A stretch of DNA of 64,000 bases from Zobellia roscoffensis (lineage in GTDB: Bacteria > Bacteroidota > Bacteroidia > Flavobacteriales > Flavobacteriaceae): assembly GCF_015330165.1 (NCBI RefSeq), contig NZ_JADDXT010000002.1, positions 2,292,504 through 2,356,503 of the forward strand. Reading direction: 5' to 3'. Positions 36,156 through 45,395 of this stretch are shown piece by piece. The position numbers were made by a program, and so were the translations under genes. A model generated the notes under the pieces. The model had not been told where the DNA came from, searched no databases, and saw only the letters and a program-made list of their open reading frames with translations. The stretch's first letter is position 1. Each line of letters starts with the position of its first letter.

Positions 36156-39100
36156 CTATGACTCAGTTCGTAACCGATTGTTATTTTTTGCTTTTTGCAT
36201 AGCTATTTCCGCTTTTGGTAGAGTAAGCTTAAAGGTGGTTCCTTTTCCGACGCCTTCAGATTCTGCAACGATGGTTCCTCCATGAGAAACCGCTATTTTT
36301 TTCACCATATAAAGCCCCAAGCCTGTACCTTCTGTATTTTTGTGAAAACGTTCAAATGGTGTAAATAGATTTTGTAAGGCGTTTTCATTCATCCCTAATC
36401 CATTATCACGTACTAAGAAGCTGTTAGTGTCCCCATTATCAATATAATCCACAGATATTTTAGGATTTTTTTGGTCTCCCATATATTTGATGGAATTATC
36501 TAAAAAGTTACTGAATACCTGGGTTATACGTTTGCGGTCACCATATATTTTGGGTAAATCGTTCGCAATAGTGAGCTCAACTTTTTCTTTGTCAAGATTT
36601 CCCTTTATCAAATCCTTGGACAAATTCAATATTTCATTGGTGTTCAACAGTTCATTTTTATTTTCGACTTTACCCAATTCCGCAATTTTGGTGATATCCG
36701 AAATCAATGCGCTCATGTTATCACAGGAAATATCTATTAAGTTGAGATATTCTTCTACTGTCTTAAAATCTTTTGCTTCAATGGATATGGGTACAAGACC
36801 GGCAAGTCCTTTAATATTATTAAGCGGACTTTTTAAGTCATGGGACACGGCAAAGGTAAATTGTTGAATTTCCTTGTTTTTTGATTGTAAGCTACTTGCG
36901 GCTTCTTCAAGTTTGTTTTTTTGATGCCTTAGTTCCCTAGTACGTTCCGCTACTTTTTGAACTAATATTTTTTGGTTTTTTTTGATATTTCGGACTTTGA
37001 GGTAATAGGCTAAATACAGTAATAGTAAAACCAGAACGACCAATAAAAATTGGAACCACCACATTTGCCAATAGGGCGGGGTAATAGTCATGTGCAGTTT
37101 CAATTCATTATCTATCCAAACTCCATCGGAATTGGTAGATTTCATGCGTAACGTATATGCTCCGGGGTTTAGGTTGGTATATGTGGCACTGGGATTGTTT
37201 CCTACATAGTTCCAGTTTTTTTCAAACCCCTCTAAATAAAAGGCATAGTCAACACTTTCTGGGTGTCTCATGGTAAGGGCCTTAAAATCAATATTTATTA
37301 CGGATTGGTCATAGTTGAGGGTAAGGGAATCTACTTGGCTAATATCCTTCTCTAAAACACCAAATTCATCATTTGGTAGAACTGATTTGTTGAAAATTTT
37401 AAGGTCCGAAATAAACAGGGTAAGTTTATCTTTTCGTTTAACAACATCCTTGGCGGTAAAAATATTGAATCCGTTTACGCCCCCAAATATATACTCTCCT
37501 TTGTTGGTAACCAGTGAGGCGTTAGGGTTGAATTGGTTAGCCTGCAGACCATCAACCACCCCATATTCCATTGTTTTTCCGGTATCCGTATGGTATCTAA
37601 TAATACCTTCCTCCGTACTTAACCATAGATGTTTGTTCTTATCATCTATAATTTCTTTAATAGCATCATTTTTGAGTCCGTCTGATTTGTTGATTATCTC
37701 AAAAGAATCATTTTCAGGGATGTATTTGTTAAGTCCTCCTTGGGTGCCGACCCAAATGGTATTTTCGGTATCCTGAATAATGGAGTTGACAAAATTGTTA
37801 CTTAGCGAATTCTTAATGTGATAATGCGCGCTCGTCCAAGTACCGTTGTTTTCTGATAGTTTAAATAAGCCGGAATTGAGTGCTCCAATCCAAATATTAC
37901 CTTGATTATCTTCAAATATGGTGTTTAACGAATTTATTTCGGTACCATCTACTTCAGAGGTCAGAACGATATCTTCATGTTTGTTTGTCTTTGGATTGAA
38001 AAGCTGTAAGCCTGTAAAAAAATTTACAACCCAGATACGATCCTTTTTGTCTAGCAAGAGATCAACTACGATGTTGGATTTTAAAAATGAGTTCTGTGTA
38101 TTTAATTCATCATACTTTTTACTTTTCGTATTAAAGACGATAATACCATTGGTCCAAGTACCGACCCATAATTCGTTTTGTTTTGTCTGTAGTAATGAAA
38201 GCACTACATCACTGCCAAAATTCTTGTTCTTTATAGAATAATGGTCAAATGTATTTAAACTTCTGTTCCAATAATTTAATCCACCACCGTCCGTTCCTAT
38301 CCATACATTCCCATTGGGATCTTTGCTAAAACAATTTATCAACTTGTTACTTAAAGATTTAGGGTTTAATGGGTCTGAAGTAAAATGTCTGAACTTAAAT
38401 AGCTCAGGATCGTGGAAATTAAGGCCACTCCTATAGGGAGCCACCCACATAATGCCGTTACGCGTATTTAATAGTGCCCAAATAGAGTTGCCCGAGATGG
38501 AATTGGGTCTGTAAACACTATATTCTATATGTTGTACCTGTTCTAAATTTTTGTTGTAGATATAGAGGCCGTTGTTTTCTGTTCCTATCCATAATTCACG
38601 GTTGCGGCCCTTTGCTAAGGAACGGATGCAATAACCGGGACTAACATTTTTTCTTTTGATAAGGAACTTTAAATTCTTATCAACCTCTAGTTGTACTAGA
38701 GACCCATTAAGGGTGCCTAGTAAATAGTTGTTTTCTCCCAGAGCGGTGGTTGCGAAAATTTCGTCTTTTTGCTGAAGTTTGTTCAGGATTTCCATTTCCT
38801 TGTTTATCACTAAAATATTGTAGGTGGTAATAACCAACATGTGATCGTTGGCCAGGGGCATTATTTCAAGGACTCGGTCTATCCGCTTATTTTTTAGTTT
38901 TATATAGTCATTTGGAATTTTAAGGTGTTTTAGGTCTCCCGTTTCTGGTTGATATCTGTATAGTCCGCTTTTTTCCGTGCCCAGCCATAAATAGCCATGT
39001 AGTTTTGTTACCCCTTGAAACCTTTTGGATTCAATTTTCTTCCCCTCTTTCTTAAAGGGATACGGAACTACTAGATTTAAACTGCGGTCGTATAAGCTTA

Positions 39101-39419
39101 GGCCATCATTGGTGCTAATTAGTATGTTTTCGCCATCCTCATATAGGGAAACTACGTATTCGTGGGTAAGTCCATTTACGCCATTTAGCGTTTTGTTGAA
39201 TATTTCAAAATCCTTACCATCGTATCTATTCAGTCCATTTCTAGTTCCGATCCAGATAAAACCGTAACTATCTTCTAAAAAAACAGTAGCTGTACTATGC
39301 GATATTCCTTCTGTTATATGTTGGAAATTAAAGGATGTTGCATCTTGAGGTCTAACCGTATGTATGGAAAGAAAAAGAATGAAAAAAGTAAAAACCTTGC
39401 AACAATACTTTAAAAACAT
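36156..39419 (-). CDS. Propeller-type sensor histidine kinase (no receiver, no DNA-binding domain)
   Basis: A 1087-residue sensor. Signal peptide (about 1-24), periplasmic Reg_prop beta-propellers (repeated FIWIGT, LWLGT, MWVAP and NIWIG strands) to about 680, Y_Y_Y domain (about 700-765), one membrane segment (about 789-808), coiled coil, HisKA with His860 (AVSHDLKSPLNNI), and HATPase_c (FLDNSIKYMG, GTGLGLYMVKKI). Its periplasmic half resembles that of the HTCS at 1470-5684, but the receiver and AraC output domains are absent, and no response regulator lies next to it. No glycan genes adjoin it, so the stimulus is open. Confidence 0.95.
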   Translation of the reverse strand: MFLKYCCKVFTFFILFLSIHTVRPQDATSFNFQHITEGISHSTATVFLEDSYGFIWIGTRNGLNRYDGKDFEIFNKTLNGVNGLTHEYVVSLYEDGENILISTNDGLSLYDRSLNLVVPYPFKKEGKKIESKRFQGVTKLHGYLWLGTEKSGLYRYQPETGDLKHLKIPNDYIKLKNKRIDRVLEIMPLANDHMLVITTYNILVINKEMEILNKLQQKDEIFATTALGENNYLLGTLNGSLVQLEVDKNLKFLIKRKNVSPGYCIRSLAKGRNRELWIGTENNGLYIYNKNLEQVQHIEYSVYRPNSISGNSIWALLNTRNGIMWVAPYRSGLNFHDPELFKFRHFTSDPLNPKSLSNKLINCFSKDPNGNVWIGTDGGGLNYWNRSLNTFDHYSIKNKNFGSDVVLSLLQTKQNELWVGTWTNGIIVFNTKSKKYDELNTQNSFLKSNIVVDLLLDKKDRIWVVNFFTGLQLFNPKTNKHEDIVLTSEVDGTEINSLNTIFEDNQGNIWIGALNSGLFKLSENNGTWTSAHYHIKNSLSNNFVNSIIQDTENTIWVGTQGGLNKYIPENDSFEIINKSDGLKNDAIKEIIDDKNKHLWLSTEEGIIRYHTDTGKTMEYGVVDGLQANQFNPNASLVTNKGEYIFGGVNGFNIFTAKDVVKRKDKLTLFISDLKIFNKSVLPNDEFGVLEKDISQVDSLTLNYDQSVINIDFKALTMRHPESVDYAFYLEGFEKNWNYVGNNPSATYTNLNPGAYTLRMKSTNSDGVWIDNELKLHMTITPPYWQMWWFQFLLVVLVLLLLYLAYYLKVRNIKKNQKILVQKVAERTRELRHQKNKLEEAASSLQSKNKEIQQFTFAVSHDLKSPLNNIKGLAGLVPISIEAKDFKTVEEYLNLIDISCDNMSALISDITKIAELGKVENKNELLNTNEILNLSKDLIKGNLDKEKVELTIANDLPKIYGDRKRITQVFSNFLDNSIKYMGDQKNPKISVDYIDNGDTNSFLVRDNGLGMNENALQNLFTPFERFHKNTEGTGLGLYMVKKIAVSHGGTIVAESEGVGKGTTFKLTLPKAEIAMQKAKNNNRLRTES

Positions 39420-39679
39420 TTTTCGGGTGGTGTAGTATGTCTATTTTAACGTATCTAAAGGTAAGAAATTACGTCCAAAAATGTATTGATGCAAATTTTT
39501 ATATGAAATAAGAATAAATACTAACGGTAAATAGCGGAAAGAGTTTGGTTATTATATAGAATACATGGCTCCTTTTTAGATATCGCTGTCAAACTAAAAA
39601 ACTATCTTTAAAATTCATAATTGGGCATTGGAGCTATGGTTTAGGTAGATTGTCCTCTCGCATCAATATTAATTTTAGC

Positions 39680-40390
39680 ATGAGTATATTTTCTTACCAT
39701 TTGGTCAAAATACCATTTTCAACGGCTATTAAAGCAATATGTATAAATCCTATTCCTAAGAACACAAAGGGATTAATTCATGCGGAATACATGTCTTCTA
39801 TGACTTTGGGTTCTGCAATTGTTTCGACATCAAGGTTTTTAATCCAAGAGGTGGTGGTTTTCGCCCAATGGGAAGATGAAAATGCGCTGGATGATTATTT
39901 GCAAGAAGAGAGATTTGGGAGGACTCTTGCTAACGGCTGGCATGTTCGTTTGTCTTTTATGCGAGAGTGGGGTAGGTTTAAAGACTTTAGGATTCCAGAA
40001 CATAAATCCGAGTTAGATGGCGCTAATTCTCCTGTAATAGCAGTTACGATCGCTAGAATGAAACCTCTTCAAATCCCAAGATTTCTGCATTGGGGCAGAC
40101 CTGTAGAAAAGCTGGTCCGAGACCACCCTGGAACTACACTTTCATTAGCTTCGTTTAAATTCCCCAATACTGTATCAACATTTTCCATTTGGAGAACGGA
40201 GCAAGAAATGACAGATATGGTTCATGGTCATAATAAGGTGCCTAAACCCAAAAGGCATGCCGTTGCAATGAAAGAAAGAGACCGGAAAAGCTTTCATTTT
40301 GAATTTACCACTTTACGTTTTAAACCCATCTCGGAATCTGGTTCATGGAAAGGTCAAAAGAATTTTGTTCCTAATCTAAAAGAAAATTAA
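39680..40390 (+). CDS. Spheroidene monooxygenase (CrtA)-like protein
   Basis: A 236-residue soluble protein resembling the CrtA-like family of heme-binding monooxygenases: features around IARMKPLQIPRFL, TLSLASFKFPNTVSTFSIWRTEQEM and a Phe-rich C-terminus. ATG 39680 is preferred to the TTG at 39650 because the extra residues add no family sequence. No carotenoid genes are visible nearby, so a carotenoid substrate is not implied. It is followed after 1 bp by an unrecognised gene. Confidence 0.65.
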   Translation: MSIFSYHLVKIPFSTAIKAICINPIPKNTKGLIHAEYMSSMTLGSAIVSTSRFLIQEVVVFAQWEDENALDDYLQEERFGRTLANGWHVRLSFMREWGRFKDFRIPEHKSELDGANSPVIAVTIARMKPLQIPRFLHWGRPVEKLVRDHPGTTLSLASFKFPNTVSTFSIWRTEQEMTDMVHGHNKVPKPKRHAVAMKERDRKSFHFEFTTLRFKPISESGSWKGQKNFVPNLKEN

Positions 40391-40391
40391 A

Positions 40392-41267
40392 ATGGGGCTT
40401 GCTATTCTTAAGCAAAACGTACAGGATTGGGTTACCCAACAATGGGTTATCCTATTTGGGGAAAAAGTTGATGAAGACACTATTAAGTGGCTTCTGGGGC
40501 CTTTTGGAACAAAAAACGGAATTGGAGAGAAGTTTATTCAAGAGCTGGCGCATAAGGAAAGGTTAAGTAAAGATAAAAGTACCCATGCCAAAGGTATATT
40601 GCAATCCATTAGTCAACTTAAACTACCTCAAACAGAGCTGGATAAATTGTCCAAAAATGTAATTGATTTTTATGAAAATACCAGTACGTATGACTTTGAC
40701 TTAAAAGTGAAATGGAATCCCTTTTTTAAAGGGTTTGGTGTGCTTTTACGTTTATTATTTAGTAATAGAATTGAACAATTGAATGTACCCATTAAAAATA
40801 GTAATGGTTCCGAAGCAATGACAAGTAAAGTAATTTACTTGTTGGATGGCCAAGCCAAAAAAGTAAAGCGTACCATTTGGCTCAGGACCTTTAAAACCTC
40901 GGGACAAGTGGTGTATTCCGGGGTATATGAAACCTGTACCATTCCATCTGGGCAGACTTGTGTTAAAGCAGTATTTCCTTTGCCCAATGGTAATGCAACG
41001 GTCATATTAAGCCCAACAGTGGGGAGGAACGGCGAATTAATTTTGACATCTTCAGGAAAGGCAATTGGCGATAGCGGATTTTATTTTCTTTTAAGCGATT
41101 CTAAAGGGAATATATGGACTAAGTTTATTTCATCATTTAAGGATGAACTGGTTGTTGGTTCGGGTAATGAAAGTATTAAGGCGGAACAGACCTTAACTTT
41201 ATGGGGATTACGAGTTTTGAGGTTTGAATATCAAATCAAAAAAAAGCTTTTAAAACAATCGGTCTAA
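40392..41267 (+). CDS. Unrecognised protein paired with CrtA-like gene
   Basis: A 291-residue protein of unknown family, without signal peptide or clear membrane segment. The N-terminal third is helical (ILKQNVQDWVTQQWVILFG, KFIQELAHKERLSKDK). The rest has alternating beta-strand patterns and two Cys (about 179 and 187; ETCTIPSGQTCVK). It begins 1 bp after the stop of the CrtA-like gene, so they are certainly co-transcribed and probably act together. No catalytic motif can be pointed out. Confidence 0.75.
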   Translation: MGLAILKQNVQDWVTQQWVILFGEKVDEDTIKWLLGPFGTKNGIGEKFIQELAHKERLSKDKSTHAKGILQSISQLKLPQTELDKLSKNVIDFYENTSTYDFDLKVKWNPFFKGFGVLLRLLFSNRIEQLNVPIKNSNGSEAMTSKVIYLLDGQAKKVKRTIWLRTFKTSGQVVYSGVYETCTIPSGQTCVKAVFPLPNGNATVILSPTVGRNGELILTSSGKAIGDSGFYFLLSDSKGNIWTKFISSFKDELVVGSGNESIKAEQTLTLWGLRVLRFEYQIKKKLLKQSV

Positions 41268-41282
41268 AGAACATTTTTAAAA

Positions 41283-41870
41283 ATTGTACAAACAATCGAA
41301 AAACTAAAACACATATTAAACGCTATTCTCGCTATAGAGGAAAGCGATTGGAAAGCGATAGAGCCTCATTTATCCATCATAAAATTTAAAGAAGGGGATC
41401 AGTTGTTATGTCCGCCTCAGATATGTAGTTTCATTGCTTTTATAAAGTCGGGTTCTATGCGGTCTTATCATACAGATGACCAGCTAGTTGAAACCAATCT
41501 CTTGCTGAGGTCGGATAATGAATTTATTACGGATTACGAGAGTTTTATTAGTCAAGAGCCGTCTACTTTACGAATTCAGTCTATTGAAAAAGGGGAAGCT
41601 ATTTTTTTAGACAGAGCAGGACTAAATTCGTTATATGACACCTCCTTTTATTGGAATAAATTTGGTAGAATTATTAGTGAACAGATATTTGTAAATAGCA
41701 AACGTAGAACGGAACAGCTATTATTCTTAACTCCCAAGGAAAGATATTTACTTTTGTTAAAAGATCATCCGGACTACTTTCAAAAATATGCTTTGAAACA
41801 TATTGCCAGCTATTTGGGGATAACGCCCCAATCATTAAGTAGAATCAGAAATCAGATTTCAAAACATTAA
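41283..41870 (+). CDS. Crp/Fnr-family transcriptional regulator with non-canonical start
   Basis: A regulator of about 195 residues: cyclic-nucleotide-binding-type beta roll (IKFKEGDQLLCPPQICSFIAFIKSGSMR) and a C-terminal winged helix (YALKHIASYLGITPQSLSRIRNQI). The first in-frame standard start is TTG 41403, which would cut away the first beta-roll strands; family-like sequence (IEKLKHILNAILAIEESDW) continues upstream to about 41283, where only ATT (41283) could start it before the in-frame stop at 41265. So either a rare ATT start or a small upstream frameshift. It follows the CrtA-like pair and may regulate it. Confidence 0.8.
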   Translation: MVQTIEKLKHILNAILAIEESDWKAIEPHLSIIKFKEGDQLLCPPQICSFIAFIKSGSMRSYHTDDQLVETNLLLRSDNEFITDYESFISQEPSTLRIQSIEKGEAIFLDRAGLNSLYDTSFYWNKFGRIISEQIFVNSKRRTEQLLFLTPKERYLLLLKDHPDYFQKYALKHIASYLGITPQSLSRIRNQISKH

Positions 41871-41957
41871 TTACCCAGAGTTAAGTCATAATCTAGTTGT
41901 ATTTCTAGAAATTGCCTTCAGTTAAACAAATGGAGTAATTTTTCAAAACCTGTGCGT

Positions 41958-42386
41958 ATGATTGTCATGATTTTATCGGTGATTCTATTCTTAATTTTTA
42001 TTGCTCTTGGCGGTATTCATTTCTATTGGCTTTTTGGTGGAGTTTGGGCATTGAAAAAAGCAATTCCAACAAGAGAAAACGAGGTAAACTCACTGGCTAT
42101 TCCTAAAATAGCAACATTAATAGTAGGTCTTGTTTTGGTTTCATTTGGTCTTGTTTATCTTTTGAAATCAAGTTTGATAGAATTTCAGGTTTCAAATTGG
42201 ATTATAAATTATGCATATTGGTTTATTCCTTCTATTTTTATTTTACGGGCCATAGGCGATTTTAATTATGTTGGCTTTTTTAAGAAAATAAAACATACCA
42301 CATTCGCAAAAGCAGATTCAAAAGTATTTGTTCCTTTATGTCTAACAATTGGTATAATGGGAATGCTGATTCAATATCTGAGTTGA
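41958..42386 (+). CDS. DUF3995 membrane protein
   Basis: A 142-residue protein with four membrane segments (about 3-26, 50-70, 84-102 and 119-139). The pattern HFYWLFGGVWALKKAIP and the central IGDFNYVGFFKK are typical of DUF3995. ATG 41958 is preferred; a GTG six bases upstream is the alternative. Function unknown. Confidence 0.8.
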   Translation: MIVMILSVILFLIFIALGGIHFYWLFGGVWALKKAIPTRENEVNSLAIPKIATLIVGLVLVSFGLVYLLKSSLIEFQVSNWIINYAYWFIPSIFILRAIGDFNYVGFFKKIKHTTFAKADSKVFVPLCLTIGIMGMLIQYLS

Positions 42387-42391
42387 AGGAA

Positions 42392-42423
42392 TTGAAAATC
42401 CTCTAAATTAGACACTATCTTTG
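42392..42423 (+). promoter_or_regulatory. Promoter of the GSCFA gene
   Basis: TTG (42392-42394), 21 bases, then TATCTTTG (42416-42423), an exact TAnnTTTG, 26 bases before the ATG. Confidence 0.65.
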
Positions 42424-42449
42424 AGCGGTAGAAAAAGCAACAAATTAAG

Positions 42450-43421
42450 ATGAAACTCCAAACCCAAATACCTTTACAAAAGGCTCAAAATCAAGTTAAC
42501 TATGACAGTAGGTTAGTGTTATTGGGATCCTGTTTTTCGGAGAATATTGGGCAAAAGTTCAGTTACTTCGAGTTTCGGGCACTTCAGAACCCGTTTGGTA
42601 TTTTGTTTCATCCGTTGGCAATTGAAAATTTGGTCTCTCGAACCATATTAGGGAAGGTCTACACGGAAGAAGATGTGTTTTTTCACAACGAACGCTGGCA
42701 GTGCTATGATGCACATTCGGATTTAAGTGCTGTTTCTAAAGAAAGCTTGCTCAACGCCTTAAACCAAGGAATTGAACAAACTGCAAAACATTTGGAGCAA
42801 GCTACACACATTTGCATAACACTGGGTACGGCTTGGGTATACCGTCATCTGGAAATAGATGCCGTAGTAGCCAACTGTCATAAAGTTCCTCAAAAACAGT
42901 TTTCTAAAGCGTTGTTGCGTATTGAAGAGATTATTGCGAGTCTCAACAGTATCATGGCTTCGGTACAATCTCTCAATCCCAATGCCCAATTTATTTTTAC
43001 CGTATCACCGGTACGTCATATAAAAGATGGTTTTGTTGAAAATCAACGGAGCAAGGCACATTTAGTAGCTGCTGTTCATGAGGTTATTTCCACTTCTACA
43101 GTAAAGGCGGATTACTTTCCTTCTTACGAGATACAAATGGATGAGCTACGCGATTATCGCTTTTATAAAGAGGATATGGTACACCCAAATCAATTAGCTA
43201 TTGATTACATCTGGGAGAAGTTTAAAATAGCGTGGATTGCAGAGGAGGCTCAAAAAACAATGCAACAGGTTGATGCCATTCAAAAGGGATTAAGTCATAG
43301 GCCATTTCATCCAACTTCTGAACAGCATTTAAAGTTTTTAAAATCGTTACAGACAAAAATAAGCGATATGCAAAAGCAGTTCCCGTTTATGGAATTTACC
43401 AACCCTAATTCAGGCAGCTAG
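42450..43421 (+). CDS. GSCFA-domain protein
   Basis: A 323-residue cytoplasmic protein of the GSCFA family, named for the motif present here as GSCFS (26-30). It belongs to the SGNH-like hydrolase superfamily: the Ser-containing block I and the late DMVHPN with Asp and His are visible, and further conserved parts are LQNPFGILFHP, GTAWVY and FTVSPVRHIKDGF. Substrate unknown. It has its own consensus promoter. Confidence 0.92.
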   Translation: MKLQTQIPLQKAQNQVNYDSRLVLLGSCFSENIGQKFSYFEFRALQNPFGILFHPLAIENLVSRTILGKVYTEEDVFFHNERWQCYDAHSDLSAVSKESLLNALNQGIEQTAKHLEQATHICITLGTAWVYRHLEIDAVVANCHKVPQKQFSKALLRIEEIIASLNSIMASVQSLNPNAQFIFTVSPVRHIKDGFVENQRSKAHLVAAVHEVISTSTVKADYFPSYEIQMDELRDYRFYKEDMVHPNQLAIDYIWEKFKIAWIAEEAQKTMQQVDAIQKGLSHRPFHPTSEQHLKFLKSLQTKISDMQKQFPFMEFTNPNSGS

Positions 43422-43471
43422 ATTAGCTTTTTTAGTTTCGTCAATTTCAATTTGTATTGTAACTTCATCTT

Positions 43472-44086
43472 ATGAAAAAAGTATTTTTAGGTGTCTTAAT
43501 TACTTTGGCTGCTGTGCTGGTTTTTCGTTCATGTGCTGAGGATAGGGAAGAGAAATCTATCCTTCAGGAGAATAGTATGCTTATTCAGACGCAGATAGAC
43601 AATGTGAGCAAGTTGATCGTTACCGAAGGCCATTTTGCCGAAGTGTACAATTACAAAGATTCAAAAATGCTTTTCGGTCCTTTTATATCCGCAGAAAAGA
43701 AAGCTTTGGTTGTTGTAAATGCTGATGTGACCATAGCTTATGATTTAAGTAAGATTGAATTTGAAGTAGACGAGTCAACCAAAACACTGCATATTAAAAG
43801 CATACCTGAAGCCGAAGTGAAAATCAATCCTGATTTTGAATATTATGATGTCACTTCCGATTACCTAAACATGTTTGAAGCTTCCGATTACAATAAAATC
43901 AAAAAAAATGTAAAGGCTTCACTTATGAAAAAAGTAGAAGCATCGGCATTAAAAAGCAATGCTGAAAACCGGCTGATTAGTGAACTGCAGAAATTCTATA
44001 TTTTGACGAATTCCATGGGGTGGACGCTGTCATACAAAAATCAACCTGTAGAGCAGAATCTGCCTGAAGTGCTTTTTAAAGATTAA
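43472..44086 (+). CDS. DUF4230 protein
   Basis: A 204-residue protein with an N-terminal membrane anchor (VFLGVLITLAAVLVFRSC) and an outside domain typical of DUF4230 (LIVTEGHFAEVYNYKD, GFVVNADVTIAYDL-like core, MKKVEASALKSNAENRL near the C-terminus). Role unknown; probably an envelope protein. Ends 14 bp before the convergent esterase gene. Confidence 0.85.
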   Translation: MKKVFLGVLITLAAVLVFRSCAEDREEKSILQENSMLIQTQIDNVSKLIVTEGHFAEVYNYKDSKMLFGPFISAEKKALVVVNADVTIAYDLSKIEFEVDESTKTLHIKSIPEAEVKINPDFEYYDVTSDYLNMFEASDYNKIKKNVKASLMKKVEASALKSNAENRLISELQKFYILTNSMGWTLSYKNQPVEQNLPEVLFKD

Positions 44087-44100
44087 AATCAACTTGAGTT

Positions 44101-45378
44101 TTATTTTGCAAAAGTCTCTGCCCAGGTCATATATTGGTCCCAATCATACGCAGTAACATCATGCTTGCCACTTCTCATGTGGTAAGCCATAGTTTGCTGA
44201 ATGGGACGGTCCGTTTCAGGAAACTCCGTTAAATCAATTCCTTTTTTACCGTAAAGGCCATAAACTTTAGATGCATATTGTGTAGAAAGAAATTCACCTT
44301 TTGGGTCTGCCCATTCGTCTTCAACGGCGCTTGCTACGTATAAAGGTCTTGGCGCTATTAGTGCCAATAATTGATGTTGGTCAACTGGTAAAATTTCTTC
44401 TTTATTACTGTATTTTTTAAAACTTTCGGAAAACCAATGCGGGAACGAATTATTGATGTGACCTATGGTTTCGCCAAATTTTCGTTTAAATAATGCAGCA
44501 CCGCCACAACCGGAATTATTGCTTATCACCCCAGAAAAACGGTCGTCCGTAGCTCCAGCCCATAATGCTGCTTTTCCTAGTCTAGAATGTCCAAAAACAA
44601 TTACATTGGAGATATTGGTGTCGTTCTCTAAATAATCCATGGCACGGCTAAGACCATAGGCCCAAGCTGCTATACTGCCCCATTCATTGGTTTTGGGTTT
44701 GGTCTGTTCTTCCGCATAGAACAGACTATGCAAACCGTCTGAAAAGTCATTTTTATCGGGGTCTATTTCCCCATAATAAACGGTTGCCAATCCATACCCG
44801 TTGTCCAGCATTTTATCTATGCTCCAACGGTGCATTCGTACGCCCCTAGAGGCTTCAGTGGCTTTGTTACTGCTTATTTTTAAATCCGCATTGTTTTCGT
44901 TCCATGCTTCGGGAATAATAACATTTGGGTCATCTGTTACCGTATGGTTTCCGTGAAAGTTGTAGCCTAGGAATACCGGTGCTTTTTCATTTCCGTTAGG
45001 CAGATATAAAAGGATGTTGAAATTGAGTGTGCGGTTGTTTTTCTTTAGGCCAACGGTTATTTGTTTACGTTGTGCTTTTCCTTCTAAAGCCTGGTTATCT
45101 TGCTCAATAACCTTAAACGAATATTCATCTAATAAAGCGGGTACTTTTCCATATATCTGCTTTTCAAAAAATTGATAAATTTCCAGTTTTCTCTTTTCTT
45201 CCCATTCTTGGCTATCGGTAATTGCTTCTCCGCTGAACGTGGTTAAGGGATCTGGTACCGAGAATTTTGGCACTTTGGTTTCATCATAGTTGGCTTCTGG
45301 CTGTGCCATAAGTCCTAATGTAGTAAGTGTAAGTAGTATAAAAAGTAATGGTTTCACGGTTTTTTGGTTTGGGGTCAA
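44101..45378 (-). CDS. CE15-type glucuronoyl esterase-like hydrolase
   Basis: A 425-residue exported alpha/beta hydrolase (signal peptide to about 26, LGLMAQ). The nucleophile motif GHSRLGKAALW puts Ser265 as catalytic serine, followed by the ISNNSGCGGAA block typical of bacterial CE15 enzymes; His406 in GKHDVTAYDW completes the triad. CE15 enzymes cleave ester links between glucuronic acid and lignin alcohols; many are annotated as acetylxylan esterases. No xylan-degrading gene adjoins it, so its marine substrate is uncertain. Confidence 0.85.
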   Translation of the reverse strand: MTPNQKTVKPLLFILLTLTTLGLMAQPEANYDETKVPKFSVPDPLTTFSGEAITDSQEWEEKRKLEIYQFFEKQIYGKVPALLDEYSFKVIEQDNQALEGKAQRKQITVGLKKNNRTLNFNILLYLPNGNEKAPVFLGYNFHGNHTVTDDPNVIIPEAWNENNADLKISSNKATEASRGVRMHRWSIDKMLDNGYGLATVYYGEIDPDKNDFSDGLHSLFYAEEQTKPKTNEWGSIAAWAYGLSRAMDYLENDTNISNVIVFGHSRLGKAALWAGATDDRFSGVISNNSGCGGAALFKRKFGETIGHINNSFPHWFSESFKKYSNKEEILPVDQHQLLALIAPRPLYVASAVEDEWADPKGEFLSTQYASKVYGLYGKKGIDLTEFPETDRPIQQTMAYHMRSGKHDVTAYDWDQYMTWAETFAK

Positions 45379-45395
45379 TTAAGGAATTGTTGGTT

